This document shows positions 1 through 5,744 of a DNA stretch of 7,723 bases, one piece after another; position 1 is the stretch's first letter; every line of letters begins with the position of its first letter. This DNA comes from an uncultured Lachnobacterium sp. (GTDB lineage: Bacteria > Bacillota > Clostridia > Lachnospirales > Lachnospiraceae): positions 1 to 7,723 of the forward strand of contig CAMFPD010000097.1 of NCBI GenBank assembly GCA_945971355.1, written 5' to 3'. The position numbers and the translations under genes were made by a program. The notes under the pieces were generated by a model. The model saw nothing but the letters and a program-made list of their open reading frames with translations. It was not told where the DNA came from and made no database searches.

Positions 1-155
1 GTTGTACTTAGTGGAGCGGACACTGGGGCGCCATTGTCAAAGCGGTTGAAGTACAGCTTCCCTGAAGGCAAAATGAAACATCTGACAAATCTATGAGATT
101 TACTCTAAGGTCTGTCTCAGGATTGATACATATCCCTTGGTGTATTCAAACACAC
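1..155. other. Left-edge region without an identifiable gene
   Basis: This stretch lies beyond the phoR terminator. On the plus strand an open frame enters from the window edge and stops at TGA 94-96, giving 31 codons that end in a segment containing KYSFPEGKMKHLT. It could be the last residues of a convergent gene or a gene remnant, but no start, ribosome site or domain is visible, so it is not called as a CDS. The segment faintly recalls, from memory only, the residues just before the catalytic SYDDG motif of some polysaccharide deacetylases, but that motif is absent. The first 60 bases are about 53% GC, richer than most of the window. On the minus strand short frames are broken by stops. 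No promoter, tRNA or repeat element is evident apart from a 7-bp inverted repeat (3-9 with 49-55). Confidence 0.4.
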
Positions 156-189
156 AAAAAGTGGCCAGGGAAAAATCCCGTAGCCACTT
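156..189 (-). terminator. Rho-independent terminator of the phoR unit
   Basis: On the minus strand, 24 nt after the phoR stop codon, the RNA can form a two-part hairpin. An outer 7-bp stem AAGTGGC/GCCACTT (183-189 with 159-165) is separated by a small internal loop from an inner 4-bp GGGA/TCCC stem with a 4-nt loop. The 3' arm runs into five T residues (160-156) and then a T/G-rich stretch, the layout of an intrinsic terminator. Read on the plus strand the same hairpin is followed by a less regular T-rich run, so it may also stop transcription entering from the left edge. The position fits the end of the nptA-like/phoP/phoR transcript. Confidence 0.8.
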
Positions 190-213
190 GATTTCTTAGG
201 TTTATTTGTGAAG

Positions 214-1536
214 TTAGAAATAGATGAAGATAGTGGTACCTTCCCCGGGAGCGCTTTGAAGCTCAAGCTTGGCGTCGTGAATCTCCACAATGTGCTTCAC
301 GATAGCGAGGCCAAGACCGGTACCACCAGTGGCCTTGGAGCGACTCTTGTCAACACGGTAGAAGCGCTCAAAGACACGTTGTTGTTCCTCGAGAGGAATT
401 CCAATTCCATTGTCTTTGACAATGAGTTTAGGTGAATCACCGCCATCCACAGTCACCCAGACAGAACCATTTACTTTGTTGTAACGGATGGCATTCTGTA
501 CCAGATTGTCCGTAAGCTCCCGAATCATCTCTCTGTTTCCACGAATATTGCAGTGCTCGCCTGCAAATTCCACTGACACCTGCCTGTTCTTGGCATTGAG
601 TTGAAGTGCATCCATGCACTCCTCAACCACCTCATACAAATCAAGCCTCTCAAATGCTGATTCCTTCTCTGTTCTATCAAGCTCAGACAAGCGGATAATA
701 TCATTTATCAAGGATAACAGACGTTTTGCATTTTTCCTTATTTCCTTTACAAAATGTGCCTGCTTCTCCTCATCTACCATGCCGGCTTCTATAAGCTCAG
801 CATAACCTGATATTGCTGTAAGGGGTGTCTTAAGCTCATGTGACACATTTGCTGAAAAATCCTGTCTCGCCTTTGCTGCCGACAATATATCAGCATGTTG
901 TTTTCGAATCATACTGGCAAAAGGAACCAATTCCTTATAGGGCGGCTCGAGGCTCGTATCCTCTATATTCTCAGCCATAGTTTCTATCGGTGTTATAAGC
1001 TGTCGAGTAAGCATATGAGAAAGTGCTACACAGACAACCATTATAATGCACACTATAACCACAATCATTGGAGAGACTGCAATAAAAACAGACCATATGC
1101 TCTCTGCTTCCGTTGATACACGAAGCACAGTGTTATTGTCCAGAAGCAATGCATAATAAAATGTATTTTTATTCATTGTGTCAGATTTTCTGACTATTTC
1201 CCCAACACCTGTATCAAATGCTTCTTTAATTTCTGGTCTATCATAATGATTTTCCAGCTCCGTTGCACTTGCATCATTGTCATACAAGACTGTTCCATCT
1301 GTATCTACCCAGGTAACTCGAAGCTCACCGATATCTGTAGACAAATCCATATCCATATTTTCAACATCAGCAGCCTCAAAATAATGGGTATCCTTTAAAA
1401 GCTTAGCATTTATGCTGAGGTCATTTCTTATTTGCCGTTGAAACAAACTATAATATACAATTGTAGTACTTATTGTTGAAGCAATAACTGCAAGAATTGC
1501 AATTAATACCAACCTTATATTAATCTTTCGTTTCAT
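214..1536 (-). CDS. phoR: PhoR-type sensor histidine kinase
   Basis: A membrane-bound sensor kinase of 440 residues that would phosphorylate the adjacent PhoP-type regulator under Pi limitation. It has a short cytoplasmic N-terminus, TM1 at about 9-31, an extracytoplasmic domain at about 32-148 and TM2 at about 150-175. A short, degenerate HAMP-like linker precedes the catalytic core. The dimerisation/phosphoacceptor motif is FSANVSHELKTPL with His233. The ATPase domain shows the N box around Asn344/Asn348, G1 DNGIGIP (375-381), the F box near 388-394 and G2 GGTGLGLAIVKH (404-415), so the kinase looks intact. There is no room for the cytoplasmic PAS domain found in longer PhoR proteins such as that of Bacillus subtilis. 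The ATG overlaps the phoP stop as ATGA (4 nt), implying translational coupling. The last 250 bp or so are distinctly more GC-rich than the 5' half. The Pho assignment rests on gene context; the kinase class is certain. Confidence 0.93.
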   Translation of the reverse strand: MKRKINIRLVLIAILAVIASTISTTIVYYSLFQRQIRNDLSINAKLLKDTHYFEAADVENMDMDLSTDIGELRVTWVDTDGTVLYDNDASATELENHYDRPEIKEAFDTGVGEIVRKSDTMNKNTFYYALLLDNNTVLRVSTEAESIWSVFIAVSPMIVVIVCIIMVVCVALSHMLTRQLITPIETMAENIEDTSLEPPYKELVPFASMIRKQHADILSAAKARQDFSANVSHELKTPLTAISGYAELIEAGMVDEEKQAHFVKEIRKNAKRLLSLINDIIRLSELDRTEKESAFERLDLYEVVEECMDALQLNAKNRQVSVEFAGEHCNIRGNREMIRELTDNLVQNAIRYNKVNGSVWVTVDGGDSPKLIVKDNGIGIPLEEQQRVFERFYRVDKSRSKATGGTGLGLAIVKHIVEIHDAKLELQSAPGEGTTIFIYF

Positions 1537-2201
1537 TCAATTACATATCCTACATTTCTTACTGTTCGTATTCTGCTGCCATAATCTCCAAGCTTTTGTC
1601 TAAGGGTTTTTATATGCATATCAAGTGTTCTGGACTCACCCACATACATAGTTCCCCAGACTATTTCCATAATGCGGTCTCTCTCTAACACAATCCCTCT
1701 GTTAATCAAAAGGCACTGTAATAGCTCATACTCCTTAAAAGTTAAATCTATGACTTTTCCCGCGATTGTAACCTCATGCTTTTCATTGTTCAAGGTCAAT
1801 TCATCGAATACAATTGATTTTACTTCCTCAGGTTCAGTACGCCTTAGGAGTGCCTTTACTCTGGAGATTAATTCCATCACAGAGAATGGCTTCTTGATAT
1901 AATCATCTGCTCCATCCTCCAGACCCTTCACTAAATCAATATCAGCAGTCTTAGCAGTTACCATAATAATTGGAAGTTTTTTGGTGTTAGAGTTTCTCCT
2001 TAATTTCTTTACAATCTCATTTCCATTTTCATCCGGCAGCATGATATCCAACAGAACTAAATCTGGAATTACTTCTGTCATCTGCTTATAAAAGCTTTTT
2101 GCATCTGGAAATCCCAAAACCTTATGTCCAGAGTTTTTCAATGCAAATTCTTCTATTTCCCTAATACTCTCATCGTCCTCAACGATATAGATTAATGCCA
2201 T
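1533..2201 (-). CDS. phoP: PhoP-type response regulator (OmpR/PhoB family)
   Basis: A two-component transcription factor of 222 residues, the usual length for the OmpR/PhoB family. The N-terminal receiver domain (about 1-118) has the acidic pocket Glu8/Asp9/Asp10, phosphoacceptor Asp52 in LLDIMLP, switch Thr82 and Lys104 in KKPF. The C-terminal winged-helix domain (about 125-222) has the family's LTFKEYELLQCL segment and the recognition-helix region RTLDMHIKTLRQKL, and ends in the typical RTVRNVGYVIE. Phosphorylated dimers of such proteins bind direct repeats of about 11 bp, which matches the TTTACA array at 4185-4235. Its ATG shares one base with the stop of the upstream transporter gene (TAATG), and its AAGGTG ribosome site lies inside that gene's last codons. 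It overlaps phoR by 4 nt. The phosphate role is inferred from neighbours and the nearby Pho boxes. Confidence 0.94.
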   Translation of the reverse strand: MALIYIVEDDESIREIEEFALKNSGHKVLGFPDAKSFYKQMTEVIPDLVLLDIMLPDENGNEIVKKLRRNSNTKKLPIIMVTAKTADIDLVKGLEDGADDYIKKPFSVMELISRVKALLRRTEPEEVKSIVFDELTLNNEKHEVTIAGKVIDLTFKEYELLQCLLINRGIVLERDRIMEIVWGTMYVGESRTLDMHIKTLRQKLGDYGSRIRTVRNVGYVIE

Positions 2202-4141
2202 TAACCCTTCACCTTATCCTTCTTCTTTAATTTGTCTTTATTTTTGTCCTTATTCTTGTCTTTTCTATCTTTCTTGTCTTTATTATTATCCTTGATCTTT
2301 TTAAAACTGTCTTTGTCCTTCTTATCTTTAGCAGTTTTATCCTCAGTATCTTCTTCTATTCTATCATCATCCTTGTCTATGCGGTACAAGGTTTTTAATT
2401 TCTGATATTCAGAATCAAATTTTTCTTTTTCCTCTACGGTTAACGAATTGAAGTACTCATGTGTATCGTATCCACCCTCATGTATGGCAATCATCTCCAC
2501 TGCCACATTAGAGCAATGGTCGGATACTCTCTCCAGATTTGTAAGGATATCCTCCAAAATCACACCAAGCTCAATAGTACATTTTCCTTTTCTGAGTCTC
2601 TTGATATGATTCTGTTTAATCTCCTTGGTTAAACCATCAATAACGTCTTCCAACGGTTCAACGTGAATAGCTTCATCTATATTTTCTGCACTGAAAATGT
2701 CCACAGTTTTAACTACTATATCTCGGACTGCACCAGTAATAGTTTCCATTTCAATCATGGCTTTCCTAGAGAATTCCAGTGACTTTTCGTGCATTTCCTT
2801 TGCTGAGTCAACGATGTTGATAGCATGGTCCGATATTCTCTCGAAATCACTTATTCCATGTAAAAGCACAGACATACTCTCACTATCTGTCTTGGATAAA
2901 TTCTTACTTGAAAGTTTTACCAGATATGAACCAAGCTTATCCTCATAATGGTCCACTTTTTCCTCAAGCTCATATACCCTTGAAGCTTTTTTCCTGTCAT
3001 AATCATTTATTACTTCAAGAGCTAATGTGATAGCTTCCATTGTTTCAACAGCCATCTGTCTTGAAGCATTTCTACATATCTCCATTGCAAATGCCGGACT
3101 CTCCAGAAATCTCTCATCAAGAGCAAGTGTCTCCTCATAAGTTGTTGCGACAGTATCCTCTTTTCCATCTGGAATAACTATAGTTGCAAGCTTAACCAGC
3201 CAGTCAGAGAATGGATAAAGTATAATACAGCATCCTATATTGAACAAACTGTGTATAACCGCAATTCCTGCTGGATTTGCTGAATCTCTCATAAATGCAA
3301 AACCTATAATCTGATTTAATGCATAAAATACCACCATAAAAAGGGTTGTTCCAATCAGATTGAAAAATAGATGAATTGCTGCCGCTCTCTTTGCATTCTT
3401 CTTGGCCCCAACAGATGAAATCATTGATGTAATACAGGTTCCAATATTCTGTCCCATAATAATAGGTAATGCTGCAGAATAACTAACTGCTCCTGTGGAG
3501 CAAAGCGCCTGTAAAATACCTACAGATGCAGACGAGCTCTGAATTATCGCGGTGAGCACCGCTCCTACAAGCATTCCGAGAATTGGGTTCGAAAATGCAG
3601 TAAAAAGACTTGCAAATCCCTCGTCTTCTGCTAATGGCGCAACTGAATCACTCATTGCTTCCATTCCAAACATAAGGATTGCAAATCCCAACAAAATATT
3701 TCCTACATCTTTTTTTCTGCTCTCACCTTTTGATGACATAGTGAGAATAATTCCCACTGCTGCAAGTATTGGTGAAAATGATGATGGTTTAAGCAATTGA
3801 ATCCATACGTTGCTGCCCTCTATTCCTGTAAGGGAAAGCATCCATGATGTAATGGTAGTACCTACATTGGCACCCATTATAATTCCAACTGCCTGTGACA
3901 ATTTCATGATTCCGGAATTCACAAAACCAACCACCATTACTGTTGTTGCAGATGATGACTGAATAACTGCTGTCACTCCTGCACCTAACAGCACAGCAAA
4001 TATCTTCTTAGAAGTAAGCTTCTCCAGAATGGACTCAAGCTTTCCTCCAGCCATTTTTGACAGACCGTCTCCCATGGCCGACATACCATATAAAAACAGA
4101 GCTAACCCGCCAATCATTGATAACAAATTAAAAATACTCAT
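2201..4141 (-). CDS. Na+/Pi cotransporter family protein with PhoU-like C-terminal domain and Lys-rich tail
   Basis: A 646-residue protein of the NptA / Na-Pi cotransporter II-like family (COG1283 type), expected to move phosphate across the cytoplasmic membrane with sodium. The membrane part (about 1-320) has the family's internal duplication: QSSSATT (61-67) with GANVGTTITS (90-99), then QSSSAS (201-206) with GQNIGTCITS (230-239). A cytoplasmic helical region of about 345-560 resembles PhoU, with ERISDH starting at Glu434 and ERVSDH starting at Glu537, the spacing of a duplicated three-helix bundle. From about residue 593 the chain becomes a highly charged tail, nearly half lysine in its last 44 residues with regularly interspersed Asp. 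The ATG is preceded by GAGG at 8 nt. A Pho-box-like array lies just upstream, and the stop overlaps the phoP start by 1 nt. Substrate and ion coupling are inferred from the family. Confidence 0.9.
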   Translation of the reverse strand: MSIFNLLSMIGGLALFLYGMSAMGDGLSKMAGGKLESILEKLTSKKIFAVLLGAGVTAVIQSSSATTVMVVGFVNSGIMKLSQAVGIIMGANVGTTITSWMLSLTGIEGSNVWIQLLKPSSFSPILAAVGIILTMSSKGESRKKDVGNILLGFAILMFGMEAMSDSVAPLAEDEGFASLFTAFSNPILGMLVGAVLTAIIQSSSASVGILQALCSTGAVSYSAALPIIMGQNIGTCITSMISSVGAKKNAKRAAAIHLFFNLIGTTLFMVVFYALNQIIGFAFMRDSANPAGIAVIHSLFNIGCCIILYPFSDWLVKLATIVIPDGKEDTVATTYEETLALDERFLESPAFAMEICRNASRQMAVETMEAITLALEVINDYDRKKASRVYELEEKVDHYEDKLGSYLVKLSSKNLSKTDSESMSVLLHGISDFERISDHAINIVDSAKEMHEKSLEFSRKAMIEMETITGAVRDIVVKTVDIFSAENIDEAIHVEPLEDVIDGLTKEIKQNHIKRLRKGKCTIELGVILEDILTNLERVSDHCSNVAVEMIAIHEGGYDTHEYFNSLTVEEKEKFDSEYQKLKTLYRIDKDDDRIEEDTEDKTAKDKKDKDSFKKIKDNNKDKKDRKDKNKDKNKDKLKKKDKVKG

Positions 4142-4149
4142 AAATTTTA

Positions 4150-4153
4150 CCTC
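4150..4153 (-). promoter_or_regulatory. Ribosome binding site of the Na/Pi transporter gene
   Basis: GAGG on the minus strand, 8 nt before the ATG at 4141-4139, supports that start. A UUUGCACA stretch ends one base upstream of the UGAGG and could pair with GUGCAAA copies further upstream in a read-through RNA. Confidence 0.7.
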
Positions 4154-4184
4154 ATGTGCAAATTTTTTTCCATCAAACGCACTT

Positions 4185-4235
4185 TAACAAGCCTATGTAA
4201 AATCTATTCATAGCTTTGTGTAAAATTTATGTAAA
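4185..4235 (-). promoter_or_regulatory. Pho-box array (putative PhoP binding site)
   Basis: On the minus strand five hexamer positions recur at 11-12 bp: TTTACA (4235-4230), TTTACA (4224-4219), a degenerate TATGAA (4212-4207), TTTACA (4201-4196) and TTGTTA (4190-4185). Start-to-start spacings are 11, 12, 11 and 11 bp, one helical turn each. This matches the known Gram-positive PhoP box: TT(A/T/C)ACA-like direct repeats with spacers near 5 bp, bound by PhoP dimers. The array ends 43 bp before the transporter ATG and points towards it, so the simplest reading is a PhoP-activated promoter for the nptA-like/phoP/phoR unit. Binding itself is inferred. Confidence 0.72.
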
Positions 4236-4289
4236 ATATTCTAACTTATTGAATTTACAGGCTTTTGCACTGTTTGCACAGGGGCATTT

Positions 4290-4319
4290 CTTACATTGTT
4301 TTTACATTTAACTTTACAT
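4290..4319 (+). promoter_or_regulatory. Opposed Pho-box-like repeats at the phoU 3' end
   Basis: On the plus strand CTTACAT (4290-4296), TTTACAT (4301-4307) and TTTACAT (4313-4319) occur at 11- and 12-bp spacing, the same hexamer and period as the array at 4185-4235 but on the opposite strand. The last copy overlaps the phoU stop codon. A further lone TTTACA sits at 4254-4259, out of simple register. The orientation would point into phoU antisense, where no gene is seen. It could be a second PhoP contact site or chance in A+T-rich DNA. Confidence 0.4.
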
Positions 4320-4961
4320 TTCATCCTCTGATTTCTTAAGAGAATATATAACCCATTCAGCTATATTAGTAGCATGATCACCTATTCTTTCAAAATACTT
4401 TGCCACCATGAGCAAATCTGTGGCTTCTTCCCCATCCTTTGGATTTTCATGAATTAGTGAAATAATATCCTTCTTGGTTTCATCAAATAAAGAATCTACA
4501 ATATCATCATGGGCAATTACATCCTCTGCTTTAACCTTATCTTTTTCAATATAAGCCTCAATACTCCAGTTCAACATAATAACTGTCTCCGATGCCATTT
4601 TATTGATATGGGACAAATTAGCATCATGCTGACCTTTTCCCATAAAAATTGTCATCTCAGATATGTCTGCGGCATGATCTCCTATTCTTTCCATATCTGT
4701 TACCATCTTCATAGCAGCAGTAATTGTTCTTAAATCTCTTGCAACTGGCTGCTGTTGAATCAATAAATTAAAACATATATCCTCTATTTTTTTCTGGGTA
4801 CGGTCTATCTCCACATCCCCATTCATTATCTCTCTTGCCAGGGTCTCATCCTTTTTGCCCAGTGCCTCTACAGCCTTTGCAATGGATGATTCTATCATAG
4901 TTCCCATCTTTATCATTTCATTGTTCAGCTCTGCTAGCTGCTCGTCAAATTTACTTCTCAT
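4314..4961 (-). CDS. phoU: Phosphate signalling regulator PhoU
   Basis: A cytoplasmic 215-residue protein that in known systems couples the Pst transporter to the PhoR kinase and restrains Pi uptake and the Pho response when Pi is ample. It is all-helical with the duplicated PhoU bundle. The metal-binding-type acidic motifs are visible as DMERIGDHAADI (Glu91, Asp95, Asp99) and FERIGDHATNIAE (Glu191, Asp195). The ATG at 4961-4959 is chosen because it lies one base after the pstB stop, is preceded by GGAAGG at 10 nt, gives the family's usual length and begins with the typical MRSKFDEQL. The frame stays open further upstream to 5039, but that would overlap pstB by 77 bp and add 26 residues unlike PhoU. 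It is the last gene of the pst operon before the control region. Confidence 0.96.
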   Translation of the reverse strand: MRSKFDEQLAELNNEMIKMGTMIESSIAKAVEALGKKDETLAREIMNGDVEIDRTQKKIEDICFNLLIQQQPVARDLRTITAAMKMVTDMERIGDHAADISEMTIFMGKGQHDANLSHINKMASETVIMLNWSIEAYIEKDKVKAEDVIAHDDIVDSLFDETKKDIISLIHENPKDGEEATDLLMVAKYFERIGDHATNIAEWVIYSLKKSEDEM

Positions 4962-4962
4962 C

Positions 4963-5724
4963 TTAACCAAACCTTCCAGTAATGTAATCCTCTGTTCTCT
5001 TATCCTGTGGATATGAGAACAAGCTCTTTGTATCTGCAAATTCCACCATCTCTCCTACCAGGAAAAAGGCGGTATAATCTGATACTCTCACTGCCTGCTG
5101 CATATTATGAGTAACAACCACAACAGTGTATTTCTTCTTCAGCTCTTCCATCAGTTCCTCTATTTTGGAGGTTGAGATTGGATCAAGGGCAGAAGTCGGT
5201 TCATCCATTAGTAAAACTTCGGGCTGAACTGCCAGGGCTCTTGCTATACAGATTCTTTGCTGCTGTCCACCTGATAATCCAAGGGCTGATTTCTTAAGTC
5301 TATCCTTAACCTCATCGAAAATTGCTGCGCCTCTCAAGCTTTCCTCCACAATCTGATCAAGTTTCGCTTTGTTTTTTATACCGTGAACTCTTGGTCCGTA
5401 GGCTATATTGTCATAAATACTCATTGGAAATGGATTAGGCTGTTGGAATACCATTCCGATTTTTTTTCTGAGAATTGTTGTGTCCACATTTTTACCGTAG
5501 ATATCCTCATCATCCAGCTTGACACTTCCCAGAATTTTCACCCCATCCACAAGGTCATTCATTCTGTTTAAGGTTTTAAGGAAAGTAGACTTACCACAAC
5601 CTGATGGTCCAATAAATGCAGTGATTGCATTCTCCTGTATATCCATATTTATATTTTTGAGTGCATGATTTTCTCCGTAGTACAGATTCAAATCACGCAC
5701 AGATATTTTTATATCATTATTCAT
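4963..5724 (-). CDS. pstB: Phosphate ABC transporter ATP-binding protein PstB
   Basis: The ATPase that drives the PstSCAB high-affinity phosphate importer from the cytoplasmic face of the membrane. Its 253 residues are the normal PstB length. All ABC motifs are present: Walker A GPSGCGKST (39-47), Q-loop Gln94 in VFQQPNPFPMS (a PstB hallmark), signature LSGGQQQR (150-157), Walker B VLLMDEP with catalytic Glu175, the D-loop SALDP, and switch His206 in VTHNMQQA. The C-terminal VGEMVEFADTKSLF followed by YITGRFG is also typical of PstB. The ATG is preceded by GAGG at about 11 nt. It begins 20 bp after pstA and ends one base before phoU, consistent with a single transcript. No key residue is missing. 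Confidence 0.97.
   Translation of the reverse strand: MNNDIKISVRDLNLYYGENHALKNINMDIQENAITAFIGPSGCGKSTFLKTLNRMNDLVDGVKILGSVKLDDEDIYGKNVDTTILRKKIGMVFQQPNPFPMSIYDNIAYGPRVHGIKNKAKLDQIVEESLRGAAIFDEVKDRLKKSALGLSGGQQQRICIARALAVQPEVLLMDEPTSALDPISTSKIEELMEELKKKYTVVVVTHNMQQAVRVSDYTAFFLVGEMVEFADTKSLFSYPQDKRTEDYITGRFG
4972..4977 (-). promoter_or_regulatory. Ribosome binding site that sets the phoU start
   Basis: GGAAGG on the minus strand, 10 nt before ATG 4961-4959 and inside the last codons of pstB. It supports the shorter phoU over the longer frame that reaches back to 5039. Confidence 0.75.
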
Positions 5725-5744
5725 AGTATTTTCCTCAAACTATA

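Larger units (their letters stand above)
4142..4313 (-). promoter_or_regulatory. Intergenic control region between phoU and the Na/Pi transporter gene
   Basis: This 172-bp gap is the only sizeable non-coding stretch between genes in the window and is very A+T-rich. It contains the minus-strand Pho-box-like array (4185-4235), an opposed set of TTACAT copies next to and inside the phoU 3' end, a tandem GTGCAAA pair (minus strand, 4279-4264) and the ribosome site of the next gene. Downstream of the array TTTGAT (4177-4172) is a possible -10 element, 17 bp from TTACAT (4200-4195) in the -35 position; both are poor matches, as expected for an activator-dependent promoter. I see only a weak CTGT-GCAA-ACAG hairpin and no T tract, so no convincing terminator after phoU. 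Read-through from pst into the nptA-like gene remains possible. Confidence 0.6.

Noticed and set aside
234..285. A cluster of common restriction-site palindromes (GGTACC, CCCGGG, AGCGCT, AAGCTT followed by GGCGT) resembling a cloning-vector polylinker at the phoR 3' end.
   Set aside because: On the minus strand the same bases encode a normal histidine-kinase C-terminus (VEIHDAKLELQSAPGEGTTIFIYF region) in frame, so vector contamination is not needed to explain it.
208..435. A plus-strand open frame of 75 codons opposite phoR.
   Set aside because: It lies entirely antisense to the conserved ATPase end of phoR, has no ribosome site and reads as a shadow frame. The same applies to the other plus-strand frames inside the minus-strand genes.
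4236..4313. A terminator after phoU.
   Set aside because: Only a 4-bp CTGT/ACAG stem with a GCAA loop is visible, with no T tract, so it does not qualify.
4962..5039. A 26-residue N-terminal extension of phoU overlapping pstB.
   Set aside because: The extension does not look like PhoU. An ATG one base after the pstB stop has a good ribosome site and gives the standard 215 residues.
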